Shown: piece by piece, positions 39,701 to 48,800 of the stretch
Layout of the letters: each line of letters starts with the position of its first letter
Position numbering within the stretch: position 1 is the first letter of the stretch
From: Paenibacillus plantiphilus
Lineage (GTDB): Bacteria > Bacillota > Bacilli > Paenibacillales > Paenibacillaceae
NCBI RefSeq assembly: GCF_927798095.1
Contig: NZ_CAKMMF010000012.1
Location: 112,158 to 176,157 of the forward strand
Length of the DNA stretch: 64,000 nt
Direction: 5' to 3'
Program-made: the position numbers and the translations under genes
The notes under the pieces: generated by a model
Seen by the model: the letters and a program-made list of their open reading frames with translations, nothing else
Databases searched by the model: none
Told to the model about the DNA's origin: nothing

Positions 39701-42700
39701 GTGCATGAAGAGGAACGTCTGACATATGCGGAGCTGAATGCGCGGGCGAACCGGTTGGCGCATGCGCTTCGGGAGCAAGGTGTGGGACCGGATGAGATCG
39801 TTGGCTTGATGATGGAGCGTTCGGTGGACATGGCTGTCGGGATGCTGGGCATTCTGAAGGCCGGCGGTTCGTTTATGGCTATCGATCCGGGATACCCTGC
39901 GGTGCGGATTCAACAGATGCTGGCGGATAGTCAGACGTCCCTGCTTGTGGCACAGGAAGGGACTGCAGACTTGGCGTCCGCCTTTGACGGCCGTGTGCTG
40001 CTGTTGAATGAAGCGAATCTTAGCGAATACAAGGATACAAATCCGACATGGATCGGGGATGCGAGGCAACTGGCCTACGTCATCTTCACCTCAGGCTCAA
40101 CGGGACGACCGAAAGGCGTGGAGGTGGAGCATCGCTCCCTGGTAAACCTGTGCTTCTGGCATGTGAGGCAATTTGAAATCAGCGAAACGGATCGCAGTAC
40201 GCAGTACGCCTCCTGCGGATTTGATGCCTCGATATGGGAGTGGTTCCCTTATTTGATCACGGGGGCGAGTGTCCATATCGTGCCGGAGCGGTTGCGTCTG
40301 GATATGGAAGGACTAAGCGGGTACTACCGTGAGAACGGGATCACGATGAGCTGGCTGCCGCCGCAAATCTATGAGCAAATGCTGGAGCAAGAGAACGTTA
40401 CGCTACGGCATCTGTTGACGGGCGGAGACAAGGTGAAGGCTCATCAGGAGAAGAGCTACAAGGTGTGGAACACGTACGGGCCAACAGAAGGAACGGTCAT
40501 TTGCACAAGCCATCGAATCGAAGGGCAGCAGATGAATATTCCAATAGGAAAACCGTTGTCGAACACGCGGATTTACATTGTGGATCGCGCAGGGAAGCCG
40601 CAGCCGATCGGTGTGCCGGGGGAACTGTTGGTTGGCGGTGACGGGGTGGCCCGAGGGTATGTGAACCGTCCTGAACTGACGGCGGAGCGATTCGGAATAG
40701 ACCCGTTCGTAGAGGGAGGCCGCCTCTACCGTACAGGAGATTTGGCGAGATGGTTGGCGGACGGAACGATTGAATATTTGGGCAGAATCGACGAACAGGT
40801 GAAAATCCGGGGTTACCGGATTGAGCCGGGTGAGATCGAATATGTGCTGCTCGGCCATGCATCGGTGCGGGAGGCAATCGTGATCGTTCGGGAGGGGGAG
40901 CACGGAGAGAAATCGCTGTGTGCGTACTATACGACCAACGAAACGATAGCAGCGTCTGCAATCCGCGAGTATGTGTCGGAGAAAGTGCCGGCGTATATGG
41001 TGCCGTCCGCCTTCGTCGCGCTGGAGAAACTGCCGCTCACGGTTAACGGCAAGCTCGACCGCAAGGCGTTACCGGAGCCGGAGCTTTCAAATATGGCCAA
41101 CACCGATTATATGGCTTCTGAAAATCCCATACAAGAAATGCTTCTAGACGTTTGGTCAGAGGTGCTGAAAGTTTCCAATATTGGAATCCAACATCGATTC
41201 TTTGATTTAGGCGGGGATTCGATCAAAGCCATACAAATTGCTTCTCGGATCCATCAGAAGGGCTACAAAATTGATATTAAAGATTTGTTTCAAAAACCGA
41301 CAGTGAAGGAACTAAGTACAGCTGTTGCAAAAGCGGAGCAATTGATCTGTCAAGACGAGGTTGCAGGTTATAGCCAATTGACGCCAATACAGCTAAGGTT
41401 TCTGCAGCAGAATGAAGAGCATGCCAATCATTTTAATCAATCTATATTTTTGTATGGCAAACATGGTTTTAAAGAAGATTTGCTCGTTCAAGTATTTCAT
41501 GAACTCGTGAAGCATCATGACAATCTTAGGTCGGTATTCATTAAAGAAGAGGCCTCAGATTACAGGCAGTTCTACAGAAGTTCCAATGAGAGCGACTTAT
41601 TTGATTTTGAAGTTATTGATTTAACTGCTCATGACGACGAAGTCGGGGACTACATCCATTTAAAATCGACTGAAATTCAAAAGGGCATGGATATTGTCAA
41701 AGGACCATTAGTTCAATTCGGACTATTTAAAACGAAGCAAGGGGATCATCTGTTAATATGCATTCACCACTTCGTTGTTGATGGTGTTTCTTGGAGGATT
41801 TTCCTTGAGGATTTTAAAATGGCTTACGAGCAAGCAGTGAACGGACAGCCCATCCAACTACCATTTAAAACCCATTCATTTGCAGAATGGTCCAACCAAC
41901 TATACGAGTACAGCAGCAGTGATGCGCTGAGCTCAGAATTGCAATATTGGGAGCGAGTTGTGTCTGCTTATTCGTCTAAGCTTCCCCGAGATAGAGGGAA
42001 ACAGCAATCTGTGCTTGCCGACAATACGGATGTACGAATAGAGCTTACGGAAGAACAGACTTCACTGCTTCTAACGGGAGTAAATCGAATCTACAATACG
42101 CAAATGAATGATATCTTGTTGACTGCACTGGGTCTTGCTTTGGTGGAATGGAAGGGAATAACCAATATATTTGTTGAAATGGAGGGTCATGGAAGATCTG
42201 AGGCGATTGTGAATACGGATGTGAATAGGACGATCGGATGGTTCACATCGATTTACCCTTATTTGCTGGTGATGCCAAATGATAAAGATCTTTCGTATCA
42301 AATTAAATCTGTTAAAGAAAGTTTGCGGGCGGTTCCTAACCTTGGAATTGGGTACGGAATGCTGAAGGAAATCGGTCATCGAGGAAATAAACTTAACGTG
42401 GATGTTTCCCCTGAAATCAGCTTTAACTACTTAGGGCAATTCGATTCCGATACGGAAACAGATTTATTCGCCATCTCTCCCTATTCCACTGGGGAGTCTA
42501 TGAGTTCTTCGCTTAAATCTACTTATGCTTTAGAGATAAACGGAATCGTAACAAACAGTAAGTTGGTGTTTTCATTTGGCTTCAGCAGAAAGGAATTCGA
42601 AGCAGCCACAATCAACAGCTTAGCCGACAGCTTCAGAACCCAATTGATCTCCGTTATACAGCATTGTATGAACAGGGAATTTACTGAAATCACACCAAGC

Positions 42701-42799
42701 GATTTATTATACAACGAATTAACTTTGGATCAACTTGACGAGATCGCTAGCGAAATTGCAACTGCAATGGATGACATTGATTTCGATATCGAAAGTTGA
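30776..42799 (+). CDS. NRPS 2: C-A(Gly, with inserted monooxygenase)-T-C-A(Thr)-T-C-A(X)-T-E (modules 2-4)
   Basis: A 4007-residue, three-module synthetase. Module 2: C (HHILLDGW at 148; LTPLQEGLLFH start typical of domains accepting a D-residue), an A domain from about 467 with code DILQLGMIWK (Gly) interrupted at about 703-1048 by a luciferase-like monooxygenase, and a carrier with GGHS near 1365. Module 3: C (HHIISDG at 1545), A from about 1868 with code DFWNIGMVHK (Thr), carrier near 2443. Module 4: C from about 2500, A from about 2957 with code DAWWLGTVIK (not assigned), carrier GGDS at 3482, epimerization domain 3533-4000 with HHFVVDG at 3664 and NYLGQFD. Residue 4 is thus D. RBS AAGGAG precedes the ATG. 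Composition turns GC-rich at about 36,300 and AT-rich again after about 41,085. Confidence 0.93.
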   Translation: MLKSGKLDRSNMEDIIALTPLQEGLLFHYIQNPHSELYFEQLSLRLKGRLDDDIFVQSWNHLIEANEVLRSVIRWEKLEKPLQIIVKQILPPIYRQDLSHLAQEETEGGLLFIKEEDRKRAIDITLEPYRITLCKISDTEYEMIFSSHHILLDGWSYGVLFKEFIEIYSSIADHQPVILPEKTKFKQFVNWIQNRDKTSHHLYWKEYLEGFHTKTQLPVRHGIQDNAGFSSIRTDLSIELATTLHEFVKQHKISLASLFYTAWALTLHGYNGSSDIVFGSTVSGRTPEIKGIEHIAGLFINTLPLRVQVEPHESISHLLSHVHQSCIEREKFSSTPILDIKEASGYSQPGELFDSLVIVENYPLDHQLKHGRYALQLTEYAMFEVTHYPLTLLISAFGEISFEFKYNKQIFEAHAVNELCERFKHVLGELISKPEGTVQEIEWLTETEKTQILSMFNDTDQAVLNDKLIHELFEEQAEQTPDSIALTYQNVQLTYRELNEQANRLANYLNRSYEPQPNDRIGILMDRSEKMMVGLLAVLKTGASYVPLDPAYPQDRIQYVIEDSGMKLLITESKHAGKANGIVEHVVPMDFNWRDIVSSSPENLVSQQSAETLAYVIYTSGSTGKPKGVMVTHRNVHNFFLSMDQRVGGTSDDCLLAVTTISFDISVLELLWTLTRGISVVLGNDLEQGLGNYDDYLSLRKAATIDFSLFFFSSYDHDGERQKYGLLMDSVKYADRNGYQAVWTPERHFHEFGGLFPNPSVLSSALSMVTENIGIRSGSVVAPLHHPIRLAEEWAVVDQLSNGRTGVSFAAGWHADDFILAPEAYQARSAKMLEQIDLFKRLWRGEAVEFNNGTGQPVSVKTYPRPVQQNIPIWITTGGNKETFVQAGKLGANVLTHLLGQDLEALEQNIDLYRRSLAEHGHSPDTCKVTLMLHTYISDDLEAVREKVKGPFCNYLRSSVDLIRNLARSLQMEDAALSDEVMEQLLEVAFDKYWQAAALLGTPESCERMVRKLIAIGVDEIACLVDFGIDYDSVMEGLDQLTTLKQKFTHQETSLKPVNKPITMFQCTPSRMKMLLNDAHSSRFIKSLKTVLVGGEAFDEQLAMDLRRHTDARMINMYGPTETTIWSSTYEIGEDGFVCIGKPILNTKFLILDHYHRLVPVGVKGEIWIGGDGVSQGYINRTELTEERFISSPFHPGERLYKTGDVGRWLPDGRLECLGRIDQQVKIRGYRIELGEIESNLLLHPAIREAAVIVWEDQHEQSLLCAYYVSDEPVAFDELTAYLSLSLPDYMIPSSYVQLEAMPLTPNGKIDRKELPEPAAIIDDGLDYVAPANEIERKLVSIWEEILSVQNIGTRHHFFKIGGHSLRATLLMSRINKEWDVEIPLSVIFKRPTIAELAIAITMAGNSFFVPIPNVEWRMYYPVSSEQKRMYVLNQLSESNKSYNETVFMQMDGELQVDKVQHCIRLLTLRHEVLRTSFHLVEGELVQTVQEEVDSSMEILPTQEDSIEAVLEKFIRPFDLEQAPLFRFGLFSLNPRKHIFAFDIHHIISDGISMDIFLREFTQLYQDQDQCLPETRIQYKDYAVWQQGFQSSPRFLKQKKFWSEQLTGELPLLNLPLDYARPSVRTYAGDRVTVSIDPKLLDDLKLFSYRSETTMFMILLSAYSVLLSKYTGQTDIIVGTPVAGRQHADTHQVMGLFLNTLAIRCFPEPDQTAIQYLHSIKDTSLKAFENQSYPFEEVVSSLDLRQDLSRNPLVETMFVLQNASNSQISFGDASLRPYPLHNKLTKFDLTLNVAEAGDGLSCRFDFCTSLFEKETIERLSEHFINILNFIVSHPQSSLSSIELPDEAEKAQLLERFNDTEASYPSDRTIHSLFEEQVRKTPDHVAVVHEEERLTYAELNARANRLAHVLRKQGVGPDEIVGLILERSVDMIVGIMGILKAGGAYLPIDPDYPADRIRFMLENSGTKWLVIDPAISEQPVFGGTLIRLDEAELAGRDRSNSELPGSNPELAGRDSLNPDWVNGPSDLAYVIYTSGTTGTPKGTLIEHRNVVRLLVNDRQPFAFGEEDVWTLFHSYCFDFSVWEMYGALLNGGRLIVVPKETVRDPAAFAKLLVDTGTTVLNQTPAAFYALAEREAENGKELALRYVIFGGEALKPVMLKDFHERYPETKLVNMYGITETTVHVTYKEITADEIERNASSIGKPIPTLTAYILDSQRRLVPIGVTGELYVGGEGVCRGYLNRPELTAERFVENPYVPGERLYKTGDWARWLPNGEMEYYGRIDEQVKIRGYRIELGEIEAAILQEPTVREAVVMAKEDRDGSLYLCAYISVAADKEGEAEPAGKEGEVAAGGKEGKATAEVKASLQRKLPAYMVPSAFVALEKLPLTANGKIDRKALPEPEQGSAGMPYEAPVTAMEAGLARLWEDILGVERIGAADNFFERGGHSLRAMTLLSRMHKEWNVQMPLKTIFESPTLRGLAQAIQAIEGLAVNPYAAIEPVEGRTYYPVSPAQRRMLILQQLEGAEVSYNMPAVLMMEGPLDRSRLETAFAHLVARHESLRTSFEWVDGEPVQRVHGEVPFTISWESCSEGEVASRVEAFIRPFDLESAPLLRVGLLHLSEERHVLLYDMHHIISDGVSMGVLEQEFAVLYRGDELIPLRIQYKDYTVWQNERLGDKRLGAEELAKQEDYWKDVFSGDIPVLSMPTDHARPVVRSFEGDHIGFTVEAELAERLRQMGADQGATLYMVLLAAYTALLSHYTGQEDIVVGTPVAGRPHADLEQMIGMFVGTLALRNYPSGEKRFAEFVEEVKQRVLQAFEHQDYPFEELVEKLDVARDMSRNPLFDTMFVLQNLERRETELEGLRLSPYAAGNGAAKFDLALTAAEGADDGAAGLYFTLDYSTALYERQTMERLADHFSRLLEQLAANPDMKLADIEMVSVDEKNQLLHVFNDTQASYPSDRTIHSLFEEQVRKTPDHVAVVHEEERLTYAELNARANRLAHALREQGVGPDEIVGLMMERSVDMAVGMLGILKAGGSFMAIDPGYPAVRIQQMLADSQTSLLVAQEGTADLASAFDGRVLLLNEANLSEYKDTNPTWIGDARQLAYVIFTSGSTGRPKGVEVEHRSLVNLCFWHVRQFEISETDRSTQYASCGFDASIWEWFPYLITGASVHIVPERLRLDMEGLSGYYRENGITMSWLPPQIYEQMLEQENVTLRHLLTGGDKVKAHQEKSYKVWNTYGPTEGTVICTSHRIEGQQMNIPIGKPLSNTRIYIVDRAGKPQPIGVPGELLVGGDGVARGYVNRPELTAERFGIDPFVEGGRLYRTGDLARWLADGTIEYLGRIDEQVKIRGYRIEPGEIEYVLLGHASVREAIVIVREGEHGEKSLCAYYTTNETIAASAIREYVSEKVPAYMVPSAFVALEKLPLTVNGKLDRKALPEPELSNMANTDYMASENPIQEMLLDVWSEVLKVSNIGIQHRFFDLGGDSIKAIQIASRIHQKGYKIDIKDLFQKPTVKELSTAVAKAEQLICQDEVAGYSQLTPIQLRFLQQNEEHANHFNQSIFLYGKHGFKEDLLVQVFHELVKHHDNLRSVFIKEEASDYRQFYRSSNESDLFDFEVIDLTAHDDEVGDYIHLKSTEIQKGMDIVKGPLVQFGLFKTKQGDHLLICIHHFVVDGVSWRIFLEDFKMAYEQAVNGQPIQLPFKTHSFAEWSNQLYEYSSSDALSSELQYWERVVSAYSSKLPRDRGKQQSVLADNTDVRIELTEEQTSLLLTGVNRIYNTQMNDILLTALGLALVEWKGITNIFVEMEGHGRSEAIVNTDVNRTIGWFTSIYPYLLVMPNDKDLSYQIKSVKESLRAVPNLGIGYGMLKEIGHRGNKLNVDVSPEISFNYLGQFDSDTETDLFAISPYSTGESMSSSLKSTYALEINGIVTNSKLVFSFGFSRKEFEAATINSLADSFRTQLISVIQHCMNREFTEITPSDLLYNELTLDQLDEIASEIATAMDDIDFDIES
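32884..33920 (+). other. Luciferase-like monooxygenase domain embedded in the glycine A domain of module 2
   Basis: The A-domain motif A4 (TTISFDISVLELLW) at 32752-32793 and the motif around the next specificity residue (MFQCTPSRM, 33966) are separated by about 345 residues of a flavin-dependent, luciferase-like fold (DFSLFFFSSYDHDG, AVWTPERHFHEFGGLFPNP, FAAGWHADDF, IWITTGGNKETF). This is the natural-product monooxygenase type (MSNP1/Atu3671) known to sit inside A domains. In myxothiazol MtaG a similar A-MOx-A domain handles Gly and leads to a terminal amide (from memory). Alpha-hydroxylation of carrier-bound glycine is the likely reaction. Confidence 0.88.
36745..36830 (+). repeat. Short in-frame repeats in the Thr A domain
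   Basis: The segment encodes repeated variants of (S/A)ELAGRD / NPELAGRDS / NSELPGS in the A2-A3 region of module 3. Other modules lack this segment. It looks like a recent small in-frame duplication in a surface loop. Confidence 0.6.
37769..37843 (+). repeat. Expanded KEGE repeat in the Thr A-domain C-terminal loop
   Basis: Three tandem units (DKEGEAEPA / GKEGEVAAG / GKEGKATAE) lie between LCAYISVAA and VKASLQRKLP. The paralogous loops of modules 5, 6 and 8 contain only one unit (GKEGEAAAE). This is a unit-number variation in a flexible loop near the A9 motif. Confidence 0.7.
39630..41085 (+). repeat. Repeated X-type adenylation unit, copy 1 (module 4)
   Basis: This A-domain unit recurs with very high nucleotide identity at 51,385-52,835 and 60,720-62,180, and its start is seen again at 63,795. 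All copies share the FDASIWEWFPYLITG core and a SWLPPQI segment. Specificity-pocket residues differ slightly in copy 2 (Met and Val in place of Leu and Thr). Confidence 0.85.
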
Positions 42800-42832
42800 A
42801 ACATGGGCTAGAAGGGCGGTTATTGTTCGTTT

Positions 42833-45800
42833 ATGAAACAAAAACAAGGAATACAAAATATTTATACGTTAACTCCCATGCAGCAAGGAATGTTATTTCA
42901 TAGCTTACTAGACGAACAATCAAGCAGTTATTTAACACAGACTTCATTCGAAATAAAGGGCGATTTTAACGTTAGTATTTTTACGGAAGCGTTCAATCAT
43001 TTGATTCAGAGGCATGATATTTTAAGAACAGTATTTCATTTCGATAAGGCCGAGAAGCCACTGCAAATCGTATTGACGAAAAGGAAATTGAATGTTCCAT
43101 ACACGGACATTTCGGAGCTGGATGAACATATTCAAAAAGAATATCTTAATGACTACAAATTAAGAGATTCCCAATTCATGTTCGACCTGAAGAAAGATTT
43201 GTTGGTCAGGATTGCTGTTTTTAAAACAGCTCAAGAATCCTATCATGTCGTCTGGACCCATCATCATATATTGATGGATGGCTGGTGCCTGACTACTCTT
43301 TCCAGTGAAGTATTTACGATTTATGAAGCATTAAAAAACGGTTCCGAGGTATCGCTTCCACCGGTTACTTCGTACAGCACATATATCAAATGGATGAGTG
43401 AAAGGAATAGCGAGGAATCCAGTGTTTTTTGGAAAGCGTACCTGAGCAATTACGATGAGAGTATATCTTTGCCGAAATATCGAGATAAGTCCATGTATAA
43501 GGATCACGGTTATAGAAAAAATTCCAAAAAACGACTTGTTCTTGATGAAGAAATAAGCAAGCAGTTATTGGATGTGGCGCATCATGTTGATGTTACATTA
43601 AACGTTGTCATCCAGGGTATTTGGGGAATGCTGCTCCAAAAATATAACAATTGTTCAGATGTAGTGTTCGGTACGGTCGTGTCAGGCAGACCTCCACATA
43701 TTCCCGGTATCGAGCAAATGGTCGGACTATTCATCAATACAATCCCTGTTAGAATTCAAGCAGATGAGACAACGCGAATTCAGGAACTGTTTAAGAAGCT
43801 GCAAGAAAAATCTTTATTGGCTGTGGATCACCATTATCATCCTTTATTCGAAATTCAGGCGAACTCAGAAGTTAAGCAGGGTCTTTTCGATCATATTATG
43901 GCATTTGAAAATTACCCGATCGGTGAAGAGATCGAGAAAAACGCAAGAAACGGACTAGGATTTCAGATTTACAATTTTCAACACGATGAAGAAACGAACT
44001 ACGATTTTAATATTACGGTAACTCCAGGCAGTAGTATTGCTATTGAATTTATTTATAATCCTGCTGTTTTTGATGAAGGGATGCTTGATCGGCTGCAGGG
44101 TCATGTTCGCCAACTCATTCATGCTGTTGTGAATGAACAGGATGCTTTAGTTAAAGATATTGTTCTTTTGACGAATGATGAAATCAATCTTTATATGAAC
44201 AAGTTCAATGATACGAAAGCGGAGTATCCGTCGGATCGAACGGTCCACAGCCTGTTCGAGGAGCAGGTGCGGAAGACGCCGGACCATGTGGCGGTGGTGC
44301 ATGAAGAGGAGCGTCTGACGTATGCGGAGCTGAATGCGCGAGCGAACCGGTTGGCGCATGCGTTGCGGGAGCAAGGAGTGGGACCGGATGAGATCGTTGG
44401 CCTGTTGATGGAGTGTTCGGTGGACATGATCGTGGGCATTCTGGGGATCTTGAAAGCCGGAGGAGCCTACCTGCCGATCGATCCGGATTATCCGGCGGAA
44501 CGCATTCGATATATGTTTGAGGATAGTGGGATACGTGTGCTGCTGGTAGAGGAAGGGACCTCGAAGGTAGCGGCTAGATGTGGCGGAACGGTCCTTCTAC
44601 TGCACGCTATGAACCTAGAGGGCTACCCGGACACGAATCCAGAGGTCTGCAGCGATGCGGATGCGGAGCAACTGGTGTATGTGATTTATACCTCAGGCTC
44701 GACGGGACGTCCCAAAGGGGTAATGGTGGAGCATCGTGGTGCAGCCAATGCGCTGCAGTGGAGAAGCGAAGCGTACCATCTGGGTGAAGACGATTGCGTA
44801 TTGCAGTTGTTCTCGTTCGCCTTTGACGGTTTTGTAACGAGCTTCTTTACGGGAATTGTAAGCGGAGCTAGCGTGGTGTTGCTAGGGGCCAATGAAGCCA
44901 GGAATCCAGTAGTGATTAAACAGGCCATTGCAAAGAACGGGGTAACGCACTTCATATGCGTTCCTTCGCTATACGGCGCGATTTTGGATGAATTGACGGC
45001 GGAGGAAGCGCGGATGCTGCGGGTAGTCACGCTAGCGGGAGAGCGTGTCACTTCGAACATTGTGGAGAAGAGTCTGGCAGTAAGCGGCACGCTCGAACTG
45101 GTGAATGAATACGGCCCGACGGAGAACAGTGTCGTGACGACCTACTATCGCCATATGGAACGTGCGGAGCGTCCATTGATCGGAAAGCCTGTGGCAAACC
45201 AACACGTGTATATCGTAGACCGTGCAGGAAAGCTGCAGCCGCTCGGCGTACCGGGGGAACTATGTATCGGAGGCGCGGGTTTAGCACGGGGATACTTGAA
45301 CAATCAGGAGTTAACGGCGGAGCGATTCGTAGCGAATCCGTTCGTGCCGGGAGAGCGTCTGTATAAGACGGGAGATTGGGCGAGATGGCTGCCGGACGGC
45401 AATATCGAGTATTTGGGACGAATCGACGAGCAGGTGAAGATCCGAGGGTATCGGATCGAGCTTGGGGAGATCGAAGCGGCGATCCTGCAGGAGCCTTCCG
45501 TTCGTGAAGCAGCGGTGATGGCAAAAGAGGACCGGGATGGCAGCCTGTTCCTGTGCGCATACATCGCGGCGGCAGCAGGAAAGGAAGGGGAAGCTGCCGC
45601 AGAGGTGAAGGCGTCGCTGCAGCGGAAGCTGCCGGCGTATATGGTGCCGTCCTCCTTCGTCGCGCTGGAGAAACTGCCGCTGACGGCCAATGGCAAGCTC
45701 GACCGCAAGGCGCTGCCGGAGCCGGAGCAAGGGTTAGCGGGCGTATCTTACGAGGCACCGAGCACGGCGATGGAAGCTGGGTTGGCCAAGCTGTGGGAGG

Positions 45801-48800
45801 ACATCCTTGGCGTGGAACGGATTGGCGCGGCGGATAACTTCTTCGACCGTGGAGGCCATTCGCTGCGGGCGATGACGCTGCTCTCGCGGATGCACAAGGA
45901 ATGGAACGTGCAGATGCCGCTGAAGACGATCTTCGAATCGCCTACTTTGCGCGGATTGGCGCAGGCGATTGAAGGGCTGGCGGAAAATCCGTATGCGGCG
46001 ATAGAGCCGGTAGAGCGCAGGGCGTATTATCCGGTCTCGCCAGCCCAAAGGCGGATGTTGATTTTGCAGCAGCTGGAAGGTGCAGAGGTGAGCTACAACA
46101 TGCCGGGCGTGCTGACGATGGCAGGTCCATTGGATCGCTCTCGGTTGGAGACAGCGTTTGCCCGTCTGGTGGCGCGTCATGAATCGTTGCGGACATCGTT
46201 TGAATGGGTGGACGGCGAGCCGGTGCAGCGCGTGCATGAAGCAATACCGTTCACGATTTTCTGGGAGAGCTGCAGCGAGGGAGAGGTAGCATCTCGGGTA
46301 GAGGCTTTCATCCGTCCGTTCGACCTGGAGACTGCGCCGCTGCTGCGGGTTGGTCTGCTGCGCTTAGCGGAAGAGCGCCATGTGCTGCTGTACGACATGC
46401 ATCATATTATTTCTGATGGTGTTTCCATGGGTGTGTTGGAGCAGGAGTTTGCTGCGCTGTACCGTGGAGATGATCTGACTCCGCTGCGGATACAATACAA
46501 GGATTATGCGGTGTGGCAGAATGAGCGATTAGGTGCAGAAGAACTGGCGAAGCAGGAGGACTACTGGAAGGATGTCTTCTCGGGTGAGCTTCCGGTGCTC
46601 GCGATGCCGACGGATCATGCGCGGCCTGCGGTGCGCAGCTTCGAGGGAGATGGCATCGGATTCACGGTGGAAGCGGAGCTGGTGGAGCGACTGCGCCAAG
46701 TGGGTGCAGATCAGGGAGCGACGCTGTACATGGTGCTGCTGGCGGCGTATACGGCGCTGCTCTCCAAATATACCGGTCAAGTGGATATCGTTGTGGGTAC
46801 GCCAGTGGCGGGAAGACCGCATGCGGATCTGGAGCAGATGATCGGGATGTTCGTAGGCACGCTGGCCCTGCGGAATTACCCGTCAGGAGAGAAAAGGTTC
46901 GCGGCGTTCGTGGAGGAAGTGAAACAGCGGGTGCTGCAGGCGTTCGCACACCAGGATTATCCGTTTGAGGAGCTGGTGGAGAAGCTGGATCTGGCGCGCG
47001 ATAGGAGCCGGAACCCGCTGTTCGATACGATGTTTGTGCTGCAAAACCTGGAGCGCCAGGAGGCGGAGCTGGAAGGATTGCTGCTGAGCCCGTATGCTGC
47101 GGGGAATGGGGTCGCGAAATTCGACCTTACGCTGACGGCGGAAGAGGGAGCGGCAGGGCTGTACTTCACGCTGGACTACAGCACAGCGCTGTATGAGCAG
47201 AAGACGATGGAGCGGCTTGCGGGCCATTTCAGCCGACTGTTGGAGCAATTGGCTGCGAACCCGAACATGAAGCTTGCGGACATCGAGCTGCTGGATGAAG
47301 CGGAGAAAACCCAGCTGCTGGAGCGCTTCAACGATACGGGAGCATCGTATCCGTCGGATCGAACGATCCATAGCTTGTTCGAGGAACAGGTGCGGAAGAC
47401 GCCGGACCATGTAGCGGTGATCCATGAAGAGGATCGCCTGACATATGCGGAGCTGAATGCGCGAGCGAACCGCTTGGCGCACACGTTGCGGGAGCAAGGA
47501 GTGGGACCGGATGAGATCGTTGGCCTGATGCTGGAGCGTTCGGTAGACATGATCGTGGGCATCCTGGGGATCTTGAAGGCCGGGGGAGCCTACCTGCCGA
47601 TTGATCCGGATTATCCGGCGGAGCGCATCTGCTACATACTGGGGGACAGCGAAGCAAGGCTGCTGGTGACAGCAGAGCGCTGGAAGGAGAAAGCAGGCGG
47701 CCACGCAATCGGAACGGTACTGCTGGATGATGAGCGCATGTACGCTGGGGTGGAAAACGGTGAACTGGAGGAAGTGAACGGTCCGACGGATTTGGCGTAT
47801 GTGATTTATACCTCGGGTTCAACGGGGAAGCCCAAAGGGGCTATGATTGAGCATCGCTCGGTCATTAACCGGTTGAAGTGGATGCAGGAGAAGTACCCGC
47901 TTCGTGCAGACGATGTCATCCTGCAGAAAACACCGTACACTTTCGATGTGTCGGTATGGGAGCTGCTGTGGTGGTCGTTGGAGGGGGCGAAGGTGTGTCT
48001 GCTCAAGCCTGGAGGGGAGAAGGATCCGGGACTTATTGCGGATACGATCGCAGCCCATGGCATTACGGTAATGCATGCTGTGCCGTCGATGCTGAACGCA
48101 TTTCTGGAATACGTGGAAAGTGTGACCGGCAGCTTGGAGAAGACGGTGAGCTTGCGGCAGGTATTTGCCAGTGGGGAAGCGTTAAAGGTGGAGCAGGCGA
48201 AGCGGTTCGGGCGAATGATTGGTGGAGCGCAGCTAAGCAATCTGTATGGACCAACCGAAGCTACCGTGGATGTGACCTCCTTCGATTGCGACATGGACGA
48301 GCTGGAACGGATGTGTATCGGCAAACCGATTTACAATACCAGCCTGTACATTGTAGATCGCGTTGGAAAGCTGCAGCCGCTTGGCGTACCGGGGGAATTG
48401 TGTATCGGAGGCGTCGGTTTAGCAAGGGGATACTTGAACCGCCCGGAATTAACGGCGGAGAAATTTGTAGCGAATCCGTTCGTGCCGGGAGAGCGGCTGT
48501 ATAAAACGGGAGATTGGGCAAGATGGCTGCCGGACGGCAATATTGAGTATTTGGGACGAATCGACGAGCAGGTGAAGATTCGAGGGTATCGGATCGAGCT
48601 CGGAGAGATCGAAGCGGCGATCCTGCAGGAGCCTACCGTCCGCGAAGCAGCGGTGATGGCGAAAGAGGATCGGGATGGCAGCCTGTATCTGTGCGCATAC
48701 ATCGCGGCGGCAGCAGGCAAGGAAGGAGAAGCGGCTGCAGAGGTGAAGGCGTCGCTGCAGCGGAAGCTGCCAGTGTACATGGTGCCGTCCTACTTCGTCT